Positions 14,437-22,610 of a DNA stretch of 64,000 nt are shown here, piece by piece; within the stretch, counting starts at the first letter, position 1; each line of letters starts with the position of its first letter. The stretch comes from Poindextera sp963706385 (GTDB lineage: Bacteria > Pseudomonadota > Alphaproteobacteria > Caulobacterales > Caulobacteraceae): NCBI GenBank assembly GCA_963706385.1, contig OY970153.1:806001-870000 (forward strand), in the 5' to 3' direction. The translations under genes and the position numbers were made by a program. Under the pieces are notes generated by a model, which was not told where the DNA came from, did not search any database, and was given only the letters and a program-made list of their open reading frames with translations.

Positions 14437-15942
14437 ATGGACGATACGAGGCTCGAAAGGCTTACGCCCGGCATGGCGATTCCCTACGGCGGCGACCGGA
14501 TCGCGCGCGTGCCCGCCGATCTTGCCTCGCGCTTCCGGGCTGGCGACCGGCTGGTCGTGGTGCAGGAAACCGGCGCGCTACTGCACGTCCCCGCCGCCCA
14601 GCACGCCGCGGCGGTCGCCGCGGTTGGGCGCGCGCACCAAGCCTTTCAGGCCATGAGCCTCGTCTCCGACGAACAGATCAGCGCCTTTTTCGAGGCCTTC
14701 GCCGTCCGGCTGGAAGCCGACGCGCCCTGGAACGCGATCGCGGCGGCCAACCAGGAAGACGTCGCGGCGGCCAAGGCGAGGGGCCGATCGACCACCCAAC
14801 TCGTGGTCGGCGAGGCCATGCGGGGCGACATGATCGCCGGACTGCGTGGCTGGCGCGATGCGCCAAGCGGTCGGGGACGCATCCTGGAGAAACAGGCGCA
14901 CCAGGGCTGGAGCGTCGAGCAGGTAGTCGCCTCGCTCGGGGTGGTGGGTTTCGTGTTCGAGGGCCGGCCGAATGTCTTCGCCGACGCCACCGGCGTGCTG
15001 CGCGGCGGCAATACGATGGTCTTCCGCATTGGCAGCGACGCCCTGGGCTCCGCTCGCGCCATCGTCCGACATGCGCTGGATCCGGCGATCGCCGAGGCCG
15101 GCCTGCCGGAAGGGGCGGCGAGCCTGCTGGACCAGGCGGACCATGCGGCTGGCTGGGCCCTGTTCAGCGACCGGCGCTTGGCGTTGGCGGTCGCGCGCGG
15201 CTCGGGCCCGGCGGTGGCTCAGCTCGGCGCGGTGGCCAGACAGAGCGGCCTGCCTGTCAGCCTGCATGGCGCGGGCGGCGCTTGGCTCGTCGCGGACCCG
15301 AGCGCCGATGCAGCCCGCTTCGCCGCGGCGGTCGAGCACTCGCTGGATCGCAAGGTGTGCAATAGCTTGAACGTCTGCTGCATCGCCCGCGAGCGGGCGG
15401 GCGAACTGGTTCCGCTGTTCCTGGCCGCGCTGAAACGCGCAGGCGAGCGGCGCGGACACAATTGCAAGCTCCACGTCGCGCAGGGCGACGAGGCCCACCT
15501 GCCCGCCGACTGGCTTCAGGCCCGGGTGCGGGTGCGTCGCGCCGCGGGTGACGGCGACGAGGCCATGGTCGAATTGCTGGCTTTGGAAGACCTCGGCCGC
15601 GAATGGGAATGGGAGGAGACCCCGGAGGTCAGCCTCAAGATCGTCGACAGCGTCGATGAGGCGGTGGTGCTGTTCAATCGCTACAGCCCCCAGTTCGACG
15701 CTTCGCTGATCGCCGAGGACCCCCTCGCCCATCGGCGGTTTTTCGAAAGCGTGAACGCGCCCTTCGTCGGCGACGGCTTCACCCGCTGGGTCGATGGTCA
15801 GTACGCCTTCAACCGGCCGGAGTTGGGCCTGTCGAACTGGGAGCATGGCCGGCTGTTCGCGCGCGGCGGGGTGTTGTCGGGCGACGGCGTCTTCACCGTG
15901 CGCACCCGCGCGCGGCAGACCGATCCGAGCCTGCGCCGCTAA
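14437..15942 (+). CDS. ProA-like aldehyde dehydrogenase (glutamate-5-semialdehyde dehydrogenase family)
   Basis: 501 residues from ATG 14437; TTG 14410 is in frame but overlaps the junction. The aldehyde dehydrogenase fold is evident. After about 70 extra N-terminal residues comes a region related to gamma-glutamyl phosphate reductase, with GVVGFVFEGRPNVFADAT near 167-184, the catalytic Cys308 in DRKVCNSLNV, and a C-terminal segment SPQFDASLI followed by FNRPELGLSNWEHGRLFARG. Classical ProA is about 420 residues, so the N-terminal extension and divergent sequence suggest a paralogue that may use another acyl phosphate or aldehyde. No proB lies nearby. Confidence 0.75.
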   Translation: MDDTRLERLTPGMAIPYGGDRIARVPADLASRFRAGDRLVVVQETGALLHVPAAQHAAAVAAVGRAHQAFQAMSLVSDEQISAFFEAFAVRLEADAPWNAIAAANQEDVAAAKARGRSTTQLVVGEAMRGDMIAGLRGWRDAPSGRGRILEKQAHQGWSVEQVVASLGVVGFVFEGRPNVFADATGVLRGGNTMVFRIGSDALGSARAIVRHALDPAIAEAGLPEGAASLLDQADHAAGWALFSDRRLALAVARGSGPAVAQLGAVARQSGLPVSLHGAGGAWLVADPSADAARFAAAVEHSLDRKVCNSLNVCCIARERAGELVPLFLAALKRAGERRGHNCKLHVAQGDEAHLPADWLQARVRVRRAAGDGDEAMVELLALEDLGREWEWEETPEVSLKIVDSVDEAVVLFNRYSPQFDASLIAEDPLAHRRFFESVNAPFVGDGFTRWVDGQYAFNRPELGLSNWEHGRLFARGGVLSGDGVFTVRTRARQTDPSLRR

Positions 15943-16127
15943 CCGGCGCGGCCCAACCGAAACAGCAGGGTTTCGCCGAAACAGACCTCGACCGTGTCGA
16001 ACTCCGGGGTGCGCTCAAGCAGCAGCCGAGCCTGTCCGAAGGCCTCCGCATGTGTGCGGCACAGCGCCGGCTCGAACGTCGCCGGTGGCTCCTCGCCGGA
16101 TCGAAGATAGAGGGTGTAGGTCTTCAT
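15939..16127 (-). CDS. small conserved hypothetical protein (62 aa)
   Basis: ATG 16127 (MKTYTLYLRSGEEPPATFEPALC...) to TAG at 15939. A compact alpha/beta-like sequence with one helix (HAEAFGQARLLLERTP) and a C-terminal FDTVEVCFGETLLFRLGR. Similar small proteins occur widely in alphaproteobacteria without assigned function (recalled, not searched). Its stop overlaps the convergent ProA-like stop by 4 bases. Confidence 0.65.
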   Translation of the reverse strand: MKTYTLYLRSGEEPPATFEPALCRTHAEAFGQARLLLERTPEFDTVEVCFGETLLFRLGRAG

Positions 16128-16235
16128 GCTCGCTCGAAATACGGCGGGCGACCATGGGGCCACGCCCCGACGCGGCCTTGATATGAATCAATTCGACACC
16201 CCCCTGCCGATCAGGGCGGCGGACGGCTGGCCTGG

Positions 16236-16354
16236 CTAGATCACGATGATTTTGGATTGAATCAATCCAAAATCATAAAACGTGATCGATTCTAAAAACT
16301 TAGAGCGGGATTGAGGTGAAAAACCGGTATCCACTTTTTCACATCCCGCTCTAG
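16236..16354. repeat. dispersed intergenic repeat, long copy with internal palindrome
   Basis: 119 bases bounded by CTAG. It contains the perfect palindrome GATTTTGGATTGA / TCAATCCAAAATC (13-base arms, one-base centre), then AAAACGTGATCGATTCTAA and a second hairpin (TAGAGCGGGAT pairs with ATCCCGCTCTA). The outer parts match the 7716-7800 copy. The terminal CTAG supplies the stop codon of the neighbouring nitrobindin-like gene (16351-16353). Similar CCACTTTT-type intergenic elements are known in Caulobacterales and Rhizobiales (recalled). Confidence 0.7.
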
Positions 16355-16983
16355 CCGCGCATCAGGGGGTTGGGCGTCGGCTCGCCGATGCGGCGCAGGG
16401 TGTTGCGGTCGGTATGGTGGAATGGCTCGCTCCGGCCACGGATGGCCAGCACCGTGTCTTCCTCGTACGACCAGCCGCCGTCCGGATGGATGCTCACCGC
16501 GATGCGATAGGAATCGGTTCGGAACGCGTGGTCCAGAAACGGACTCGAACAGATGCCGAAGGTCACCTCGCCCCGCCGCGCGGCGAGCTCGAAGCGCGTC
16601 GCGTCCGCCGCCGCCCTGCCTACCGCCATCGCAACCTGGGCGCGCGGAATCGCCAGGGTCTGGATGATGGTCCCGGTGGCGGGCTCCCACAGCCAGTAGC
16701 CGATCTGGTGGTGGTAGGTCTCCAGCTCCCCCGGTTTGACGATGCGGGTGACGTAATGCAGCCCGTACAGCAGCTGGGGTCCGTTCAACTGGGGATCGAT
16801 CGGCTGCAACTCGATCCGCTCGATGAACGCCTGCCGCGCCGGCCCGTCGCGTTTGGGATTGACGTCCAGCCCCTTGGCTCCTTCCCACACGCCGGCCAGC
16901 GGCCGCAGCGGCCCCAGATTGTTCAAGGTGTCGGGATCGACATCGGACGGCTCGGTGAAGATATCGTCTGGAAATTCGCTCAT
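16351..16983 (-). CDS. heme-binding beta-barrel (nitrobindin/FABP-like) protein
   Basis: 210 residues from ATG 16983. The sequence fits the THAP4/nitrobindin-like lipocalin-related barrel: LGPLRPLAGVWEGAKGLDVNP at about 17-37, LYGLHYVTRIVKPGELETYHHQIGYW in the middle and PLMRG at the end. Some family members bind haem. No signal peptide is seen, so the protein is cytoplasmic. The stop codon lies in the terminal CTAG of the adjacent repeat. Transcribed in the same direction as the upstream lipocalin-like gene (gap about 50 bases), possibly an operon. Confidence 0.8.
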   Translation of the reverse strand: MSEFPDDIFTEPSDVDPDTLNNLGPLRPLAGVWEGAKGLDVNPKRDGPARQAFIERIELQPIDPQLNGPQLLYGLHYVTRIVKPGELETYHHQIGYWLWEPATGTIIQTLAIPRAQVAMAVGRAAADATRFELAARRGEVTFGICSSPFLDHAFRTDSYRIAVSIHPDGGWSYEEDTVLAIRGRSEPFHHTDRNTLRRIGEPTPNPLMRG

Positions 16984-17035
16984 CGAGCTTGTGCTCCACG
17001 ACCGCCACGCCGAAGCGGTTTTTCGCCGCTCACGC

Positions 17036-17596
17036 TCAAGCCCGCGGCCTGGCCCGAGCAAAGATCAGCCGGCTCGCGACCGTCACGCCGGCGTGCAATT
17101 CGGGCGGCGAGGCCAGGGTCAGCCGGTCACCCTCGATGGCGTACTTGCGATGGTAGCTGATGCCCATCTCGTTCGGCCTGAGGGATGCGCGCACGCGATG
17201 GATCACCGACTGGGCGGCCTCATCCACCTCGAAGGTCCCGAAATAGGCGTAGTAGTTGTCGAGAAACACCATGCGCTCCTGCGCGCTCAGCGACTGGTAG
17301 ATCTCAACGCTGCCGACCGAGGGCCGATCGCCGGCGATCTGCAGGGACATCTCGCCGCTGCGGTCATAGACCAGCATGCCGCTCGCCTGATCGCCGAAGG
17401 CGGGTCTTGATTCACGGTTGTCCTGCAGCGTTTCGGCCGAAACCAGGTTCCACGCGCCCAAGAGGCTCGATTCCCGAGGCGACGAAGCCGGACTCGCCGC
17501 GGTCGCGTTATCCTTTTTCCGAACTCTTGGTCCGGCGACGGCCATTCCGGCCATCGCCAGCGCAGCGGGCGCGGCCCAGAGCGAGCGTCTAAGCAT
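17036..17596 (-). CDS. secreted lipocalin-like domain protein
   Basis: 186 residues from ATG 17596. A signal peptide (MLRRSLWAAPAALAMAGMAVA) leads into a lipocalin-like domain: LLGAWNLVSAETLQDN near 45, GMLVYDRSGEMSLQI near 75, then YYAYFGTFEVDE and a terminal strand LTLASPPELHAG. Small-molecule binding is likely, but the ligand is unknown. Probably co-transcribed with the cytoplasmic nitrobindin-like gene downstream. Confidence 0.75.
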   Translation of the reverse strand: MLRRSLWAAPAALAMAGMAVAGPRVRKKDNATAASPASSPRESSLLGAWNLVSAETLQDNRESRPAFGDQASGMLVYDRSGEMSLQIAGDRPSVGSVEIYQSLSAQERMVFLDNYYAYFGTFEVDEAAQSVIHRVRASLRPNEMGISYHRKYAIEGDRLTLASPPELHAGVTVASRLIFARARPRA

Positions 17597-17781
17597 GCCA
17601 GCCTCCACCGGTCGAATCCGGCGGCGGCGCCGAATCCCTTCCAGCGGCAAGGCTAATCCAACGTCGCGCGGATCGCCATCGGCGTGCGCGGCGCCGGACG
17701 GTCTAGGCGCCGCGTCGCCTGGCGGGTAGGTCCGACCCGAGAGTCGCCGGCCGGACCCGGCGACTGGGGACCCGACCGCCG

Positions 17782-18369
17782 ATGGCCAGCGAACCGCCGA
17801 TCCGCATCCGCGCCGTTGATGTGCTGTATGACGGCTGGGCGGTGCTGAAGAACATCCGCTTCGAATTACGCCATCGAAGCGGGGAGTGGCGGGCTCGGGC
17901 GCATCTGGCGCTCGAAGTGGGAGACGGCGCCGCGGTCCTGCCCTACGACCCTCGGCGCGGGACCCTGCTTCTTGTCCGCCAATTTCGCCCGGCCGCCCAT
18001 TTGGCCATCGGAGACGGATTTCTGCTCGAGGCCTGCGCCGGCAAGCTCGACGGCGACGCCCCCGAAACCTGCGTCCGACGCGAGGCCGAGGAGGAGCTCG
18101 GCTATCGCCTTGGCTCGGTCGAGCGACTGTTCGAGGCCTTCATGAGCCCCGGCGTCCTGACCGAGCGAATATTCTTCTTCCTAGCCCCCTACAGCCCCGC
18201 GGATCGGATTTCGGGCGGCGGCGGCCATGCCGACGAGGGCGAGGAGATCGAGGTGGTCGAGACATCGCTGACCGCGGCCTTCGAGATGATCGCGCGCGGC
18301 GAGATCATCGACGCCAAGACCATCATCCTTCTGCAACACCTGAAGCTTTCTGGCCACCTCGCCGGTTGA
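17782..18369 (+). CDS. Nudix hydrolase (nucleoside diphosphate-sugar type)
   Basis: 195 residues. The Nudix box GKLDGDAPETCVRREAEEEL lies at about residues 94-113 and fits GX5EX7REUXEEXGU. The preceding LLLVRQFRPAAHL and the later AYSP-like end (FFLAPYSPADRISGGGGHADEGE) resemble the ADP-ribose or GDP-mannose pyrophosphatase (NudF/NudK) subgroup, with the EGEEIEV region near 153. Substrate cannot be fixed from sequence. ATG 17782; monocistronic, upstream of the alpha-glucosidase control region. Confidence 0.85.
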   Translation: MASEPPIRIRAVDVLYDGWAVLKNIRFELRHRSGEWRARAHLALEVGDGAAVLPYDPRRGTLLLVRQFRPAAHLAIGDGFLLEACAGKLDGDAPETCVRREAEEELGYRLGSVERLFEAFMSPGVLTERIFFFLAPYSPADRISGGGGHADEGEEIEVVETSLTAAFEMIARGEIIDAKTIILLQHLKLSGHLAG

Positions 18370-18413
18370 GCAGATACTCCAGTGAGCTCAGGCCGCCATA
18401 TTGCATGACTTGC

Positions 18414-18430
18414 TGTAAGTAATGCTTACA
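18414..18430. promoter_or_regulatory. palindromic operator TGTAAG-N5-CTTACA upstream of alpha-glucosidase
   Basis: TGTAAGTAATGCTTACA has perfect 6-base arms around TAATG. It lies about 95 bases before the alpha-glucosidase start, the only gene downstream. Half-sites of this type are used by sugar regulators such as LacI-family proteins, although their usual centre is shorter. No regulator gene is adjacent. Confidence 0.4.
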
Positions 18431-18525
18431 TCCCCAACGACGGAACGGCCGCGACATAACCAAACGGACGGCTATAGTCGGCTGGCCCGGCGGCGGCGGG
18501 CGCGACAAGCCAGTGGAGGCCCTGG

Positions 18526-20124
18526 ATGGCGGATGAGCCGTGGTGGCGTGGCGCGGTGATCTATCAGATCTATCCGCGCAGTTTTTGCGACTCCGACGGC
18601 GACGGGACCGGCGACCTGAAGGGCGTAGTCGCCAAACTCAACTATGTGGCTAGTCTAGGCGTGGACGCGGTGTGGCTCTCGCCCTTCTTTCGCTCGCCAA
18701 TGAAGGATTTCGGCTACGACGTCTCGGACTATTGCGACGTCGATCCCAGTTTCGGGACCCTGGCCGACTTCGACGCCCTTTTGGCGCGCGCCCGCGCGCT
18801 GGGCCTCAAGCTGGTGATCGACCAAGTCTATTCCCACACCTCCAACCAGCACCCCTGGTTCGTCGAGGCCAGCGCCTCGGCCGACAATCCCAAGGCGGAC
18901 TGGTATGTCTGGGCCGACGCCAAGCCGGACGGGACCCCGCCGAACAACTGGCAGGGCAACTTCGGCGGGCCGGCCTGGAGCTGGCATCCGATGCGCCGGC
19001 GCTACTATTTGCACAACTTCCTGGCCGAACAGCCGGACCTGAATTTCCACAATCCCGAGGTCCGCGGGGCCTTGCTGAAGGTCGCCGGCTTCTGGCTCGA
19101 CCGGGGAGTCGACGGCTTTCGGCTGGACGTCGCCAACTACTATTTCCACGACGCCGAGCTGCGCGACAATCCGCCGGCGCATCACGAGCGGACGCCGTCG
19201 CGCACCTACGAGTTCCAGCGGCATCTGTTCGATAAGTCCCAACCCGAAACCCTGGGCTTCATCGCCGAGCTGCGCGCTCTGACCGACCGCTATCCGGGCA
19301 AGATGATGGTCGGCGAGATCGGCGATGACGATGACTTGGCGCGCCAGCGCGAATACACCGACGGCCCAGGCCGCCTGCACACGGCCTACAGCTTCCACCT
19401 TTTGAATGCGCGGCGCGCGACACCGGAGCTGTTCGCCTCAGCCATGGCGGCGTGGAAGGGTGCGGCCGGCTGGCCCTCCTGGTCGCTCGGCAACCACGAC
19501 GTGCCGCGCTTTCCGACCCGGTTCGGCGGGCCGAACCCGCCCCATGCCCAGGTCGACGGCCTGATGGCCGCCCTGTTCGCCATGAGAGGCACGATCTTCG
19601 TCTATCAGGGCGAGGAGCTAGGCCTGCCCCAGGCGCGGGTGGCCTTCGACCGGCTGAGGGATCCCTACGCCCTCTCATCCTATGTCGGCGACGCCGGCCG
19701 GGACGGCGCGCGCACGCCGATGCCCTGGTCGCATACCGAGCCGATGGCCGGATTCACCGCCGCGAACGACACCTGGCTGCCGATCGATCCCGCCCATCCG
19801 CCCCTCGCGCCCTCGCTCCAGGAACGTGATCCGGGCTCCCATCTGGCGGTGACCCGAAGGCTGATCGCCTTGCGCAAGGCCCATCCGGCGCTACGTATCG
19901 GCGAATTCGAGACGCTCGAGGCGCCATCGTTGGTGCTGGCGGTTCTGCGCGCGGCGGGCGCCGAACGGGTGCTCTGCGTCATCAACCTCGGCGGCGAGGC
20001 GACCGGCTTCAGCCACCCCGCGCTGGCTGGCGGCATGGTGCTGGACAGCGGCTTGGCGGCGAGCCTTGACGGCCAGCGCCTCGTCCTGCCGCCGTTCGGC
20101 GGCGCGATGGTGCTCCTGGCCTGA
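18526..20124 (+). CDS. alpha-glucosidase (glycoside hydrolase family 13)
   Basis: 532 residues, cytoplasmic, hydrolysing alpha-glucosides such as maltose or sucrose-type disaccharides. Hallmarks: AVIYQIYPRSFCDSDGDGTG at the N-terminus, calcium-like and region I VIDQVYSHTS, nucleophile Asp201 in GFRLDVANYY, acid/base Glu264 in MVGEIGDDDD, and the transition-state Asp325 in SLGNHDVPRF. The (beta/alpha)8 barrel is followed by a C-terminal beta domain (residues 450-532). ATG 18526 follows CAGTGGAGG. A palindrome at 18414-18430 may control it. Confidence 0.9.
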   Translation: MADEPWWRGAVIYQIYPRSFCDSDGDGTGDLKGVVAKLNYVASLGVDAVWLSPFFRSPMKDFGYDVSDYCDVDPSFGTLADFDALLARARALGLKLVIDQVYSHTSNQHPWFVEASASADNPKADWYVWADAKPDGTPPNNWQGNFGGPAWSWHPMRRRYYLHNFLAEQPDLNFHNPEVRGALLKVAGFWLDRGVDGFRLDVANYYFHDAELRDNPPAHHERTPSRTYEFQRHLFDKSQPETLGFIAELRALTDRYPGKMMVGEIGDDDDLARQREYTDGPGRLHTAYSFHLLNARRATPELFASAMAAWKGAAGWPSWSLGNHDVPRFPTRFGGPNPPHAQVDGLMAALFAMRGTIFVYQGEELGLPQARVAFDRLRDPYALSSYVGDAGRDGARTPMPWSHTEPMAGFTAANDTWLPIDPAHPPLAPSLQERDPGSHLAVTRRLIALRKAHPALRIGEFETLEAPSLVLAVLRAAGAERVLCVINLGGEATGFSHPALAGGMVLDSGLAASLDGQRLVLPPFGGAMVLLA

Positions 20125-20237
20125 GCGGTCCGATCGCCGGAACGGCCCGCCGGCTTCCCCCACGCGCGATCAGCCGTTATTCTCCGAGGCTTCTTGGCCG
20201 GCGTTGGAAGGCAAAGCCGGTCCCCGCGGATTAGCCT

Positions 20238-21170
20238 ATGCCGACACTGCTCGACTATCTGCTGCAGCCGCCGCGCCTGGCGCTGTTTTTGATTGTAGCT
20301 TCAGCCGCCTACGTGCATTTACGCGGACGGGTGCGGCTGAAGTTCGCGCGCCAGGTCACCGACCATTCCACTATCGTCGCGCCCTACAACGCCCTGGTCT
20401 ACCTGTGGTCGTGCACGCCGAACCGGCCCTTCCTCGACCTTGCGGAATTCCCTGAACTCCAGGCCATCACCGCCAACTGGCGGGTGTTTCGCGAGGAAGG
20501 CCTGCGGCTGATGGACGAGGCCAGGATCGCCGCGGCGACCGGCGACAACGACATCGGCTTCCACACCTTCTTCAAGCGCGGTTGGAAACGGTTTTACCTA
20601 AAATGGTACGGCAACGAGCTGCCGTCGGCCCGCTCGCTGTGCCCCAGAAGCACCGCGATCCTGGACGTCATTCCGACGGTCCACGGGGCGATGTTCGCGA
20701 TCCTGCCGCCGGGTGGCAAGCTCGGCAAGCACCGGGACCCGTTCGCCGGCAGCCTGCGCTACCACCTTGGCCTTCGCACTCCCAACAGCGATACCTGCTG
20801 GATCGAGGTCGACGGTGTGCGCCGGAGCTGGCGCGACGGCCAAGCCATGATGTTCGACGAAACCTATGTCCACGAAGCCTTCAACGGCGCTGACACCACG
20901 CGCCTGATCCTGTTCTGCGACGTCGAGCGGCCGGTGGCGGGCCCGATGTCGGTGCTGAACCAATGGGTGATCCGCCACGTGATGAAGGCGACCGCCACCC
21001 AGAACGAGGCAGGCGAGCACGTCGGCGCGATCAACCGGCTCTATGGTCGGCTCGCGGGGATCATCGCCACCGGCAAGGGACTGAAGGCGCGCAACCACAC
21101 CCTCTACTACGTGATCAAAAACGCCATGATCCTCAGCGTCCTCGCGTTGTTCATCGCACCCTGGCGCTAG
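20238..21170 (+). CDS. LpxO-like aspartyl/asparaginyl beta-hydroxylase (lipid A hydroxylase family)
   Basis: 310 residues. An N-terminal hydrophobic segment (LALFLIVASAAYVHL) and a C-terminal one (AMILSVLALFIAPW) bracket a 2-oxoglutarate/Fe(II) dioxygenase domain. The Fe ligands are His165 and Asp167 (GKHRDPF) and distal His212 (YVHEAF); an Arg in DTTRLILFCDVERP would bind 2-oxoglutarate. LpxO hydroxylates the secondary acyl chain of lipid A at the inner membrane, and this topology and length match it. A peptide hydroxylase role is less likely. Monocistronic. Confidence 0.8.
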   Translation: MPTLLDYLLQPPRLALFLIVASAAYVHLRGRVRLKFARQVTDHSTIVAPYNALVYLWSCTPNRPFLDLAEFPELQAITANWRVFREEGLRLMDEARIAAATGDNDIGFHTFFKRGWKRFYLKWYGNELPSARSLCPRSTAILDVIPTVHGAMFAILPPGGKLGKHRDPFAGSLRYHLGLRTPNSDTCWIEVDGVRRSWRDGQAMMFDETYVHEAFNGADTTRLILFCDVERPVAGPMSVLNQWVIRHVMKATATQNEAGEHVGAINRLYGRLAGIIATGKGLKARNHTLYYVIKNAMILSVLALFIAPWR

Positions 21171-21251
21171 TCCATTTCCCATTCCAGCGGTTTCGCCGGC
21201 GAGCCGGCGGGGCTAGGTTGGCGCGGAACAACATGGGCCACAGGAAACGCC

Positions 21252-21617
21252 ATGATCAAACTGACCTTCGCCCTGGTGCGGCGGCCCGAATTCACCCGCG
21301 AAAGCTTTCAGGCCTATTGGTTCAACCAGCACGCCCCGCTCGTCGCCAGTGTGCGCGAGGTGCTGCGCATCCGCCGCTATGTTCAAATGCACAGCCTGCC
21401 GGCGGAGATCTCCGAGCCTCTGCGCGCCACCCGCGGCGGTCCCGAGGGCTACGACGGCGTCGCCCAACTCTGGTGGGACAGCCTGGAGGACATGACCGTC
21501 ACCAATTCGGACCCGGCGGCGATCGAGGCCGGGCGCATGCTGTTGGAGGACGAACGCAAGTTCATCGATCTTTCCCGTTCGCCGCTGTGGTGGGGCGAGG
21601 AGAAGGTGATCATCTGA
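21252..21617 (+). CDS. EthD-domain protein
   Basis: 121 residues, dimeric alpha/beta-barrel (ferredoxin-like) fold. The family starts with a KLTFALVRRPEFTRESFQAY segment, followed by WFNQHAPLVASV and a GYDGVAQLWWDS segment. EthD-type proteins accompany catabolic gene clusters, but no reaction is assigned here. Followed after 48 bases by two thioesterases and an SDR on the same strand, so the set may be one operon acting on CoA-linked aromatic or lipid intermediates. Confidence 0.8.
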   Translation: MIKLTFALVRRPEFTRESFQAYWFNQHAPLVASVREVLRIRRYVQMHSLPAEISEPLRATRGGPEGYDGVAQLWWDSLEDMTVTNSDPAAIEAGRMLLEDERKFIDLSRSPLWWGEEKVII

Positions 21618-21665
21618 CCTCTCACCGGGACTGGCCTCGCCCGCGTCTCGCGCTATAGGAGGGGG

Positions 21666-22160
21666 ATGACGAAGCCCCAGGATCTCCCTTCCGTATTCGA
21701 CCTGAACATGATGGACGGCCCGCCGCTCGCGCGCGCGCTTGGTTTCGAGACCGTGGCGCTGGAGCCATCGATCGCCACGCTGAAGGCCACCTACAAGCCC
21801 GAAATGATCGGCGACCCCGACACCGGAGTGATCGCCGGTGGCGTGGTGACGGCGCTTTTGGATCATGCCTGCGGACGCGCGGTGTTCGCCGCGGTGGGCC
21901 ATCCGATCGGCATGGCCACCTTGGACCTGCGCATCGACTACATGCGCGCCGCCGAGCCGGCGCTCGACATCTTCGCTCGCGCGCATTGTTACAAGCTGAC
22001 CCATTCGATCGGTTTCGTGCGGGCGGTGGCCTATGACCGCGCCGTCGATGATCCGGTGGCGACCGCCCAGGCCGCGTTCATGCTCAACACCGGTGAGCCG
22101 ATGACGCCGCCAGAAGGGCCGCCCAGTGCGGCGGGCGAGGCCACGAAGGCCGGCCAATGA
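21666..22160 (+). CDS. PaaI-type hotdog-fold thioesterase
   Basis: 164 residues with a single hotdog domain: LGFETVALEP, then PEMIGDPDTGVIAGGVVTALLDHACG (central helix with the expected Asp) and TLDLRIDYMRAAE as central strand. Acts on acyl-CoA thioesters; the substrate is unknown. Its stop and the ATG of the next thioesterase overlap by 4 bases (22157-22160), so the two are co-translated and may form a heteromer. Confidence 0.85.
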   Translation: MTKPQDLPSVFDLNMMDGPPLARALGFETVALEPSIATLKATYKPEMIGDPDTGVIAGGVVTALLDHACGRAVFAAVGHPIGMATLDLRIDYMRAAEPALDIFARAHCYKLTHSIGFVRAVAYDRAVDDPVATAQAAFMLNTGEPMTPPEGPPSAAGEATKAGQ

Positions 22161-22588
22161 ACGAGGACCCCGGCGAGCGCCTGAGCGCCATGCTAGCGCG
22201 CATTCCCTACGCCCAGTTCCTCGGCGTGCGGGCCGAACTGGCCGGTGACGAGATGACCCTGGTCATGCCCTTCTCCGAGCACCTGATCGGCAACACCGTC
22301 CTACCGGCGCTGCACGGCGGGGTGGTCGGATCCTTTCTTGAAATGGCCGCCCTGGCCCAGCTTTCGATCAGCGTGGGGCTGGCGCGTCAGGCGCGACCGA
22401 TCGATGTGACGGTCGAATATCTGCGTTCCGGACGGCCGATGACCAGTTTCGCCCGCGCCCAGATCAAGCGGGTCGGCCGGCGCGTGGCCAATGTCCATGT
22501 CGAAGCTTGGCAGGAGGCGCGGGATCGGCCGATCGCCGCCCTGCACGGCCATTTCCATCTCAAGCCGGCCGAAACGTCGGCGAGCTGA
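22157..22588 (+). CDS. PaaI-type hotdog-fold thioesterase, second copy
   Basis: 143 residues. IPYAQFLGVRAELAGDEMTL, then LHGGVVGSFLEMAALAQLS (catalytic helix with Glu in place of Asp) and PIDVTVEYLRSGRP are hotdog segments. It begins inside the stop codon of the preceding paralogue, sharing ATGA. Presumably hydrolyses a similar acyl-CoA, possibly as a partner of the first. Confidence 0.85.
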   Translation: MNEDPGERLSAMLARIPYAQFLGVRAELAGDEMTLVMPFSEHLIGNTVLPALHGGVVGSFLEMAALAQLSISVGLARQARPIDVTVEYLRSGRPMTSFARAQIKRVGRRVANVHVEAWQEARDRPIAALHGHFHLKPAETSAS

Positions 22589-22610
22589 GCACGAGACGAT
22601 CGGAGGCAAG

